From Nocardia brasiliensis ATCC 700358 (GTDB lineage: Bacteria > Actinomycetota > Actinomycetes > Mycobacteriales > Mycobacteriaceae), in the NCBI RefSeq assembly GCF_000250675.2, contig NC_018681.1, positions 6,076,001 through 6,140,000 on the forward strand: a DNA stretch of 64,000 nt, given 5' to 3'. The position numbers and the translations under genes are program-made. Within the stretch, counting starts at the first letter, position 1; every line of letters begins with the position of its first letter. Of this stretch, positions 49,333 to 57,143 are shown piece by piece. A model generated the notes under the pieces. That model did not search any database and had not been told where the DNA came from. It saw nothing but the letters and a program-made list of their open reading frames with translations.

Positions 49333-50232
49333 ATGGGCAACGACGCCGCACTGATCCCCCAGGAGTCCTTCGCGCAGCGCTTGCTGACCGGATCGGTCAA
49401 GAAGTCCTACGACCCGGTGATCGACCTGGACTGGGACGCGCCCCTGGATCCGGACAAACTCTTCCTGCCCGCCGAGGTGGTCTCGCTGTACGGCACCGCG
49501 CTGTGGGAATCGATGACCCCGCAACAGCGCCGCGAGCTGTCCCGCCAGGAACTCGCGAACGTGCTCTCCGTCGGGATCTGGTTCGAGAACCTGCTCAACC
49601 GGCTGCTGTTGCGCGAGTTGATGGCCGACGACCCGACCACCAGGCACTCGCACTACACGCTCGTCGAAATGGGCGACGAGTGCCGGCACATGATGATGTT
49701 CGGCAAGCTGATCGATCGCATCGAGGCCCGGCCGTACTGGCCGCGCCGGGCGGGCCGGATGGCCATCGGGGTGCTGCCGCTCTTCTTGCGCGGCTCCATG
49801 ACCTGGGTGGGCGCGCTGGTCGGCGAGGAGATCTTCGATGCCATCCAGCGCCGCACGCTCGACGATCCGGAGTTGCAGCCCTTGGTGTCTCGCGCGATGC
49901 GCATCCACGTCACCGAGGAGGCGCGCCATATCGGTTTCGCCAGGGACGCGCTGGCCAGGCGGGTGCCGACCATGTCGCGGGCCGAACTCGCCTACACCCG
50001 GCTGTGTGTCGCGGTCGCGGCCCCGCTGTTCGTCTACCTGCTGACCAACCGGCACATGTACGACCGCGCCGGCCTCGACGGCCGGACAGCCCGCCGGATC
50101 GCGGCGAGCAACCCCGACGCCAAGCGGGCCCTCGGCATCGGTGCCGCGAATCTCGGTGCGTTCCTGCAGAAACAAGGACTCATCGGCCCGGTCGGCGAGT
50201 GGATCTGGCGGCAGCGGGGGTTGCTCGGATGA
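49333..50232 (+). CDS. AurF-like diiron oxygenase
   Basis: A 299-residue helical protein of the AurF (p-aminobenzoate N-oxygenase)/diiron family. Two Glu-x-x-His motifs supply the iron ligands: Glu116-Cys-Arg-His119 and Glu196-Ala-Arg-His199, with further glutamates at 85, 165 and 166. Typical members N-oxidise arylamines or hydroxylate small substrates using O2 and reducing equivalents. Its TGA overlaps the ATG of the flavin monooxygenase, so the two are made together; the pair is common in actinobacteria, but the substrate is not known. A divergent TetR gene is the likely repressor. Confidence 0.83.
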   Translation: MGNDAALIPQESFAQRLLTGSVKKSYDPVIDLDWDAPLDPDKLFLPAEVVSLYGTALWESMTPQQRRELSRQELANVLSVGIWFENLLNRLLLRELMADDPTTRHSHYTLVEMGDECRHMMMFGKLIDRIEARPYWPRRAGRMAIGVLPLFLRGSMTWVGALVGEEIFDAIQRRTLDDPELQPLVSRAMRIHVTEEARHIGFARDALARRVPTMSRAELAYTRLCVAVAAPLFVYLLTNRHMYDRAGLDGRTARRIAASNPDAKRALGIGAANLGAFLQKQGLIGPVGEWIWRQRGLLG

Positions 50233-51995
50233 ACCCCGAACCCGATATCGTCATCGTCGGTGCGGGTTTCGGCGGCCTCGGCATGGCCATCGAGTTGCGC
50301 CGGGCGGGCATCGACGATTTCGTCGTGCTGGAGAAGGCCGGTGATATCGGCGGAACCTGGCGGGAGAACACGTATCCGGGTGCGGGCTGCGATGTCATGT
50401 CGCTGATGTACTCGTACTCCTTCGAGCAGAATCAGCGCTGGACGCGCATGTTCGCGCGCCAGCCCGAGATCCTCGACTATCTGCGCGACACCGTGGACAA
50501 GTACGACCTGCGCCCCCATCTGCGGTTCCACGCGGAGGTGGTGACACTCGATTTCGACGATGCCGAGGACCGCTGGACCGTCGGGCTCGCGGACGGACGC
50601 CGATTCCGTCCACGCTTGGTCGTGATGGCGCCCGGTCCGCTGCACGAGCCCTCGATTCCGGCCTTTCCCGGTCGGGAAGAGTTCCGCGGCAAGAGCTTTC
50701 ACTCCGCGCAGTGGGATCACGACTTCGACGTCCGCGGTAAGCGGATCGCGGTGATCGGCACCGGGGCGAGTGCCGTGCAGTTCGTGCCGCAGATCGCGAA
50801 GGACGCCGCGCAGGTGACGGTCTTCCAGCGCACCCCGCACTGGATCGTGCCGAAGCCCGACCGGCCGCTGTCCGCGCTGGAGCACGGCGCGTTCCGGTAT
50901 CTACCGGGCGCGCAACGGCTCTACCGATGGGCGATCTACTGGGGCTACGAGTCGATGATCCCCGCGTTCATGAATCCGGAGCTGATGCGCCGGGTGGAGT
51001 CGGTCGCGCGCGGCCACCTGCGCAGACAGGTGCGCGACCCCGAACTGCGCCTCCGGCTCACCCCGGACTATCGTCTCGGCTGCAAACGAATCCTGGTGTC
51101 CAACAACTACTATCCCGCGTTGCAGCGGGAGAACGTCACGTTGCAGACCACGCCGATCGCCCGGCTCACCGAGTCCGGCATCGCCACCGTCGACGGGGCC
51201 GAGGAACCGTTCGACGCCATCGTCTACGGCACCGGTTTCAAGATCTCCGACCGGTTCGCCGACCAGCACATCGTCGGCACGAACGGACTCACATTGCCGC
51301 ACGCGTGGCGCAACGGTATGGAAGGCTTCCTCGGCGTCGCGGTGCACGGATTCCCGAACCTGTTCCTCATCGTCGGCCCCAATTCCGGTGGCGGGCACCA
51401 GTCGATCATCTTCATGATCGAGGCGCAGGCACGCTACATCCGCCAGTGCGTCGAACTGCTGCGCAAGACCGCCGGCACCCGGATCGAGGTGCGTTCGGCG
51501 ACCCAGCACGAGTTCAATCGCCGCACCCAAGCGAAACTCGCCGGGACAGTGTGGAATTCGGGCGGCTGCCAGAGCTGGTATCTGGACGAGCACGGGATCA
51601 ACCGTGCCGCGTGGCCCGGCTCCAGCGTGTCCTACTGGCGGGCCATGCGACATCCGGATCCCGGCCACTACGACCTCACCGTGGCCGCGGATCGGGAACC
51701 GGCCTACGAGTATTCGGGTCCGGCGATGCTGGACGCGCCCGGCGCGCTGCTACCGGTGACGGTCGCGCTCAGCGGGCACGCCGACCCGATCGACGGCCGG
51801 TATCACTGGTACGGCCGGATCACCGCGACGGCGGGCGACGAACTCCCCGATCCCGGGCGCGCCGAGGTGTTCCTCGCACTCCCCGGCCGCTACCCGACCG
51901 CGGGCCGATTGCAGGAGCGCGACCCCTGGGGCAACCTGCGCATCGTCGGCATCGGCGATCCGCCGTATCCGCTGGAGGCCGCGGCGGCACATTGA
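50229..51995 (+). CDS. Baeyer-Villiger-type flavin monooxygenase with C-terminal DUF4873-like domain
   Basis: A 588-residue FAD/NADPH enzyme. The FAD motif Gly11-Ala-Gly-Phe-Gly-Gly is at the N-terminus, the Baeyer-Villiger fingerprint Phe-x-Gly-x-x-x-His-x-x-x-Trp is complete at about 152-162, and the NADPH motif Gly-Thr-Gly-Ala-Ser-Ala follows. It turns ketones into esters or lactones or oxidises heteroatoms. Residues about 495-585 form an extra domain starting Pro-Ala-Met-Leu-Asp-Ala-Pro-Gly-Ala-Leu-Leu-Pro-Val with Tyr-His-Trp-Tyr-Gly-Arg, resembling DUF4873. Translationally coupled to the AurF-like gene. Confidence 0.9.
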   Translation: MNPEPDIVIVGAGFGGLGMAIELRRAGIDDFVVLEKAGDIGGTWRENTYPGAGCDVMSLMYSYSFEQNQRWTRMFARQPEILDYLRDTVDKYDLRPHLRFHAEVVTLDFDDAEDRWTVGLADGRRFRPRLVVMAPGPLHEPSIPAFPGREEFRGKSFHSAQWDHDFDVRGKRIAVIGTGASAVQFVPQIAKDAAQVTVFQRTPHWIVPKPDRPLSALEHGAFRYLPGAQRLYRWAIYWGYESMIPAFMNPELMRRVESVARGHLRRQVRDPELRLRLTPDYRLGCKRILVSNNYYPALQRENVTLQTTPIARLTESGIATVDGAEEPFDAIVYGTGFKISDRFADQHIVGTNGLTLPHAWRNGMEGFLGVAVHGFPNLFLIVGPNSGGGHQSIIFMIEAQARYIRQCVELLRKTAGTRIEVRSATQHEFNRRTQAKLAGTVWNSGGCQSWYLDEHGINRAAWPGSSVSYWRAMRHPDPGHYDLTVAADREPAYEYSGPAMLDAPGALLPVTVALSGHADPIDGRYHWYGRITATAGDELPDPGRAEVFLALPGRYPTAGRLQERDPWGNLRIVGIGDPPYPLEAAAAH

Positions 51996-52105
51996 CCGGA
52001 CCGGGCAAAGGCACAAAGAAGCGCCGTCAGGTTCGGCATTCTGCCGATACCCCGCGCGCCGGACATCGGGTGGGCTGGATCGACCAGATCGATCCGGAAG
52101 GTCCC

Positions 52106-53728
52106 ATGAAACTCACCTCGCCGCAGCTCGCCGCGATCGGCACCTGCTGCTGCCTGCTCACCTTCGCCGCGGTGCCCACGCGGGCGGCCGCCGACCAAGA
52201 CCGGACCTGGTACGTGAGCGCGACCGCCGCGGCCGGCGGAAGCGGCACCGAGGCAGCGCCTTTCAACAGTTTGGCGGCCGTGCAGCAAGCCTCCGGCGAG
52301 GGCGACTCCATCGTCGTGCTGCCCGCACCGCTCGGGACGGCGCCGCTCGACGGCGGTCTCGCGCTCAAACGCGGCCAGCACCTGATCGGCGGCCGGGCAC
52401 CGGGAAGCATTGCCGCGGTGGCCAATACGACCGGCGCGCTGGACGGGGACGCGATCCGGCTGGCCCCGGACACCGAGGTCCGCGATCTCACGGTCACCGC
52501 GGCCCAGCGCGGCGGGATCTACGGTCGCAACGTCGGAAACGCCACCCTGAGTGGCAACACTGTCACCGCGACCAACCGGGCCTGTCACGACGGTTTCATA
52601 GTGCAGCCGTTCCCGCCGATGCTGGGCGTGCCGTTCGGCACGTCGCTGCCGGTCGCACCGAATGTGGTGGCGCTCAACAACGGCTGGGCCGCCATCATGG
52701 TCGACCCCGACGCGGGCCCGAGCACGCTCACCATCGAGGGCAACACCGTGCACGACACTCCGTGCGGTGACGGCATCGACGTCCGCACCACCGGCACGGC
52801 GCAGGTGTCGGCCACCCTCACCGGCAATCTGACCGAACGGATCAATCAGGGCCTGGCGAAGCTCTCGGTGCTGGCCGTCGGCCTGCAGAGCACCGGAACC
52901 TCCTCGCTCACCGCCGCTTTGCGCGGCAACACCCAGCGCGATATCGCGGTGCCCGAGCACGACCCGCTCAACGCCGCCGCCGACAGCGAGGGGCTGTTCG
53001 TCAATGCCGCCGACCGCGCCCGCATGCGAATCAACATCGACCGCAACAGCTATCGGCACGGCGGCGGCCACTTCTCGGCCAACGGCATCGAATTCGTCAC
53101 CAGCAACGGCACCCCGGACAGCGAAGTGAGCTTGACCAACAGCGAATTCATCGACGTGCCAGGCGATATCGTCGAGAATCTCAATCTGAGCGCCGAAGGC
53201 GCGCGCCACGTGATGACCATCGACGGGCTCACCGCCGCCCGCTCCAGCTTCCTGGCCGCGGCGCTGAATCCGGTGGTGCCGGGCAACCTCGGCAGCTGTC
53301 TGTTCTCGGCCAGTTTCGGCCGGGACAACACCACCGCGCTCACGCTGCGCAACGCGCGGCTCAGCCAGTGCAGCGCCGACGGCATCGGCGTGTACGCCTA
53401 CTCGCCCAGCGGTCCCGCGCCGGCCGAGGCGACCATGAAGTTCGAGATCGCCGACACCACGGTGACCGACGCGGCCGTCGCCGATCTGCACGTGCACACC
53501 GTCGGTGACCTGGCCGAACTCACCGGCAAGGTCGAGCGCTCGCGCTTCAGCGGAGATGTGGTCCTGACCCAGAGCACCGGGACCCTCGGCCCCGGATCGG
53601 TCATCGATTTCGGCGGCGGACGGCTCGGCAGCGCCGGAGCGAACTGCTTCTCCCCCGCCACCGAGACCGCCCTGGCGGCGCCGAGCCTGCCGGTCGACCA
53701 TCCCGGCTCGTGGCCGCTCTGCCAGTGA
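52106..53728 (+). CDS. secreted right-handed parallel beta-helix protein
   Basis: A 540-residue protein from the ATG at 52106 with GGAAGG 5 bases upstream. Residues 1-30 are a signal peptide with three adjacent cysteines in its core (Thr-Cys-Cys-Cys-Leu-Leu), cleaved near Arg-Ala-Ala-Ala. The mature part is Trp-Tyr-Val-Ser-Ala-Thr, then repeats of short beta strands with Asn-rich turns (Gly-Asn-Thr-Val, Gly-Asn-Thr-Val-His-Asp, Asn-Arg-Asn-Ser-Tyr), the pattern of pectate-lyase-like parallel beta-helices. Such folds bind or cleave polysaccharides, but no catalytic set can be named. It follows the monooxygenase by 110 bases with its own ribosome site. Confidence 0.75.
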   Translation: MKLTSPQLAAIGTCCCLLTFAAVPTRAAADQDRTWYVSATAAAGGSGTEAAPFNSLAAVQQASGEGDSIVVLPAPLGTAPLDGGLALKRGQHLIGGRAPGSIAAVANTTGALDGDAIRLAPDTEVRDLTVTAAQRGGIYGRNVGNATLSGNTVTATNRACHDGFIVQPFPPMLGVPFGTSLPVAPNVVALNNGWAAIMVDPDAGPSTLTIEGNTVHDTPCGDGIDVRTTGTAQVSATLTGNLTERINQGLAKLSVLAVGLQSTGTSSLTAALRGNTQRDIAVPEHDPLNAAADSEGLFVNAADRARMRINIDRNSYRHGGGHFSANGIEFVTSNGTPDSEVSLTNSEFIDVPGDIVENLNLSAEGARHVMTIDGLTAARSSFLAAALNPVVPGNLGSCLFSASFGRDNTTALTLRNARLSQCSADGIGVYAYSPSGPAPAEATMKFEIADTTVTDAAVADLHVHTVGDLAELTGKVERSRFSGDVVLTQSTGTLGPGSVIDFGGGRLGSAGANCFSPATETALAAPSLPVDHPGSWPLCQ

Positions 53729-53802
53729 GGAAGAAATTTGGTCAAGTGCACAAGGCTGCGCGTCACACTCTGCGCGTTTGCCGCTAGCGAAGACGCTCAC
53801 TC

Positions 53803-53834
53803 ATGCGTTGTGCTTAATAGTGACGATGAGGTCA
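53803..53834 (+). promoter_or_regulatory. 32-bp shared element, copy 1 (before the acyl-CoA synthetase)
   Basis: ATGCGTTGTGCT, 7 bases, GACGATGAGGTCA, 60 bases before the start codon of the acyl-CoA synthetase. A second copy at 56978-57009 matches at 27 of 32 positions with the same spacing. The centre TTAATAGT could serve as a -10, so the element may be a promoter with an operator. Confidence 0.7.
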
Positions 53835-53893
53835 TCTCCGTCTCCCCGAACGAGCGGCGCGGGCCTCAGCCCTTCGGTAGCAGAGGTTAGGTC

Positions 53894-55702
53894 TTGGTTT
53901 CAACGACAGTCCCGGCGGTCACCGGCCGCCCGGACACGCTGTGTGCGGCATTCCAGGCGAATGTCGCCAAATACTCCGACGCGGTCGCGCTGCGCACCTT
54001 CGGCGGTGCCGTCTCGATCACGTGGCGTGAATACGGCGAGCGGGTCCGCGCCATCGCCACCGGGCTCGCCGCGCTGGGCGTCGCGCCCGGCGACACGGTC
54101 GCGATCATGCTGACCAACCGCCCGGAGTTCCACCTCTGCGACACGGCCGTGCTGCACACCGGCGCGACCCCGTTCTCGGTCTACAACACCAACCCGATCG
54201 ACCTGCTGACCTACCAGTTCGACAACTCGGGCGCCAAGGTCGTCATCTGCGAGCAGCAGTTCGCCCCGAAGATCCTGGAGGCGGTGGCCAAGGCTGCCGA
54301 GAAGGGCATCCACGTCCAGCACGTGATCAGCGTGGACGAGGCGCCCGAGGGCGCCCTCTCGCTCGCCGAGGTCGAGCAGCGCACGGCCGACGGCTTCGAT
54401 TTCGACGACACCTGGCGCAAGGTGCGGCCCGAGGATCTGCTCACCATCGTCTACACCTCCGGCACCACGGGGCCACCGAAGGGCGTGGAGCTCACGCACA
54501 CCAACTTCATCGAGAACGCCAGGGTGCTCGACCAATTCGGCGGCGGCACCGCCGAGGACCGGGTGATCTCCTACCTGCCCGACGCGCATGCCGCGAACCG
54601 CTGGTTCGCGCACTACCTCACCATGCTCACCGGCGCGCAGATCACCACGGTGCCCGATTTCAAGCAGGTCGCCGCCGCGCTCGGCGAGGTGCATCCGAGC
54701 GTGTTCCTCGGCGTGCCCCGGGTCTGGGTGAAAGTCAAAGGCGCACTGGAGGAAAGGTTCGCCGCGGAACCTCCGGTCAAGCGCAGGCTGGTGCGCTGGG
54801 CGATCGACATCGGCCGCAAGCAGGCCCGCGCCGTGTCCGACGGCCGCACCCTGGGCGCGCTCGACCGGGTGCAGCTCGGTCTCGCGGATCGCCTTGTGCT
54901 CGCGCCGATTCGGGCCCGGCTCGGCCTGGACAAGGTGCGCGTCGCGGTCACCGGATCGGTCGCGATCCCGCCGGAGGTGCACGAGTTCTTCCTCGGCCTG
55001 GGCCTGCCGCTGTGCGAGGGCTACGGCATGAGCGAGTGCACGGCCGGCGCCACGCTGAACCCGCCGGAGCGGATCAAGATCGGCACCGTGGGCACCGTGC
55101 TGCCCGGCGCGGAGATCATGCTCGCCGCGGACGGCGAGGTACTGATCCGCGGGAAGATGGTGATGCGCGGCTACCGCAACGACCCGGCCAAGACCGCGGA
55201 GACGATCGACGCCGACGGCTGGCTGCACACCGGCGATATCGGCACCATCGACAGCGACGGCTACCTGTCGATCATCGACCGCAAGAAAGAACTCATCATC
55301 AACGCGGCGGGCAAGAACATGTCCCCGGCCAACATCGAGAACACCGTCACCGACAACTGTTCGCTGGTGTCCACGGTCGTCGTGATCGGCGAGCAGCGTC
55401 CGTTCAACACCGCGCTGCTGCTGCTCGACCCCGACCTGGCCGCCGCCTACGCCCAGCGGCACAACCTGACTGGGACCACGGTCGCGGAGCTGGCGAAGGA
55501 CCCGGTGATCCTCACCGCGATCGAGGAGGGCATCGCGGCGGCGAACAGCAAACTCTCCCGGGTGGAACAGATCAAGAAGTACATCGTGCTCCCCGAGGTG
55601 TGGGAGAACGGCAGTGACTATCTGACGGCCACCGGCAAACTCAAGCGCAAGCCGATTTCCAGCGGTTACACAGATACGATCGAGGCCCTGTACTCGACCT
55701 AG
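53894..55702 (+). CDS. long-chain acyl-CoA synthetase (FadD-type)
   Basis: A 602-residue adenylate-forming ligase with TTG start. A3 is Val-Tyr-Thr-Ser-Gly-Thr-Thr-Gly-Pro-Pro-Lys-Gly near residue 195, A5 Gly-Tyr-Gly-Met-Ser-Glu near 376, A7 His-Thr-Gly-Asp-Ile-Gly near 442, and the final Lys in Thr-Gly-Lys-Leu-Lys-Arg-Lys. The Ala-Ala-Asn-Arg and Pro-Arg-Val-Trp-Val-Lys-Val-Lys-Gly blocks are those of long-chain FadD enzymes (FadD15-like). It activates fatty acids for breakdown or as acyl donors. The PucR regulator follows by 18 bases, and the shared element lies upstream. Confidence 0.92.
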   Translation: MVSTTVPAVTGRPDTLCAAFQANVAKYSDAVALRTFGGAVSITWREYGERVRAIATGLAALGVAPGDTVAIMLTNRPEFHLCDTAVLHTGATPFSVYNTNPIDLLTYQFDNSGAKVVICEQQFAPKILEAVAKAAEKGIHVQHVISVDEAPEGALSLAEVEQRTADGFDFDDTWRKVRPEDLLTIVYTSGTTGPPKGVELTHTNFIENARVLDQFGGGTAEDRVISYLPDAHAANRWFAHYLTMLTGAQITTVPDFKQVAAALGEVHPSVFLGVPRVWVKVKGALEERFAAEPPVKRRLVRWAIDIGRKQARAVSDGRTLGALDRVQLGLADRLVLAPIRARLGLDKVRVAVTGSVAIPPEVHEFFLGLGLPLCEGYGMSECTAGATLNPPERIKIGTVGTVLPGAEIMLAADGEVLIRGKMVMRGYRNDPAKTAETIDADGWLHTGDIGTIDSDGYLSIIDRKKELIINAAGKNMSPANIENTVTDNCSLVSTVVVIGEQRPFNTALLLLDPDLAAAYAQRHNLTGTTVAELAKDPVILTAIEEGIAAANSKLSRVEQIKKYIVLPEVWENGSDYLTATGKLKRKPISSGYTDTIEALYST

Positions 55703-55720
55703 TCCGGGAAGAAGACCAGC

Positions 55721-56893
55721 ATGATGCCATCGCGGACACGGGTGTTCGACGACCTCCATCGACGCACCGCGTCGATGCTCGACGGGTTCTACGCGTCGAT
55801 CCCGCCCTACGAGCGGTTGCCCCAGTCGCTGGTCGAGACGGACTTCGCCCGGGGCACCAAGCTCAACGTCGACCTGTTCTTCGAATACCTGCGCCGCGGC
55901 GAAGAACCCACCGACGAGGACACCCGGGAACTCGTCGAACTCGCGATGGACCGGTTGCGCGACGGCACCCCACTGCCCGAGGTGCTGGAGCGCTACCGGC
56001 TCGGCGCGGCGTTCATCTGGGAACGGTTGCGCGCCTCGGCGAGTCCGCCGGAGCGCGAACTGCTGCTGGACGCGTCGCTGGTGCTGTTGAAGTACGTCAC
56101 GCTGGTCACCTCGCGGATCGCCGGCGCGGCCACCCAGCGGGTGCACGACCCCCGCTGGGAACTGATGGAACGCCGGCGCGGCATCGCCGACGCGCTGCTC
56201 ACCGGCCGCGATCCGGTGGAATGGGCCAACGATCCGGTGATCCCGGTGGCCGACGCGTTCCTCGTCGCGGTGTTCCGCCTGTGCGGCACCCGCGGCGGCC
56301 CCGCGTCGGCGCTGCGGCACCGGGTCGAGGCGATCCCAGGCGTGTTCCTGCGCCTGGACGCCGGCGGCTGGACCGCGCTGATCCCTCTGCAACCGGGTGA
56401 CGACGGTTCGGCGACCCTCGGCGGGCTCACCGCACGACTGCCAGTGCAGGAGCCCACCGAGCCGCCGCCGTACTGGGTCGGCGTCGGCGCCGCCCGCAGC
56501 AAGGACGCCATCCCCGCGATGTACGCCGAGGCCAGGGTGCTCGCGGAACTGGGCCGGTGCCTGACGAAGCGCGAAATCCTGTGCCGCAGACAGAATCTGC
56601 AGTTCGAATACACCGTCGCGGTGAGCGATGCCGCGCGTCCCGGCCTGGCCGCGGTACTGGCGCCGCTGGACGCGCAGCCGATGCTGGCCGAGACGCTGGA
56701 GGTGTTCGTCGACAGCGGCTTCAACCAGCTGGCGACGGCCCGTCAGCTCAACGTGCACCGGAATACGGTGACCTACCGGCTTTCCCGGGTGCACGAGCTG
56801 ACCGGCCTCGACCCGCACCGTCCCGCCGACGCGATGACGCTGTCCGCCGCGCGGCTGGCCCGGCGGCTGGAGTCCGCCGCGTTCGCTCCGTAA
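55721..56893 (+). CDS. PucR/CdaR-family transcriptional regulator
   Basis: A 390-residue regulator with ATG start. The N-terminal half is helical (a RsbRD/PucR-N-like sensor region, about 1-140), a GGDEF-like middle domain follows (about 170-290), and the C-terminal HTH_30 at about 325-385 reads Val-Asp-Ser-Gly-Phe-Asn-Gln-Leu-Ala-Thr-Ala-Arg-Gln-Leu-Asn-Val-His-Arg-Asn-Thr and ends Leu-Thr-Gly-Leu-Asp. Members are activators or repressors of catabolic and lipid genes. It is in the acyl-CoA synthetase operon, with the shared 32-bp element on both sides, so it is the best candidate to bind it. Confidence 0.9.
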   Translation: MMPSRTRVFDDLHRRTASMLDGFYASIPPYERLPQSLVETDFARGTKLNVDLFFEYLRRGEEPTDEDTRELVELAMDRLRDGTPLPEVLERYRLGAAFIWERLRASASPPERELLLDASLVLLKYVTLVTSRIAGAATQRVHDPRWELMERRRGIADALLTGRDPVEWANDPVIPVADAFLVAVFRLCGTRGGPASALRHRVEAIPGVFLRLDAGGWTALIPLQPGDDGSATLGGLTARLPVQEPTEPPPYWVGVGAARSKDAIPAMYAEARVLAELGRCLTKREILCRRQNLQFEYTVAVSDAARPGLAAVLAPLDAQPMLAETLEVFVDSGFNQLATARQLNVHRNTVTYRLSRVHELTGLDPHRPADAMTLSAARLARRLESAAFAP

Positions 56894-56977
56894 CCCGCTC
56901 GCACCCGACCTTTTAGGCACTTTTCCAAAGACTGTTCGCCCGCTCTTGCGAATTGCCAGTGTTGCGGTACCCCGCCT

Positions 56978-57009
56978 ATGCGTTGTGCTGGGTACCGACG
57001 ATGAGGTCA
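56978..57009 (+). promoter_or_regulatory. 32-bp shared element, copy 2 (before the CocE-like gene)
   Basis: ATGCGTTGTGCT, 7 bases, GACGATGAGGTCA, 134 bases before the CocE-like start. It shares 12 and 13 unbroken bases with copy 1 at 53803-53834. The surrounding 250-base gap (56894-57143) holds no gene that I can support. Confidence 0.7.
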
Positions 57010-57143
57010 GGCGTGGCGCCGACTCGCCTGGACACAATCCGGGACGCGGCCGCCGCTGTTCTCCGCACTCGATCCGCGCACCAGCCGATGGACGGGTAGC
57101 AGGCCGTTTGACCTCGACCACCGCCCAGCAAAGGTTCAGGTAG

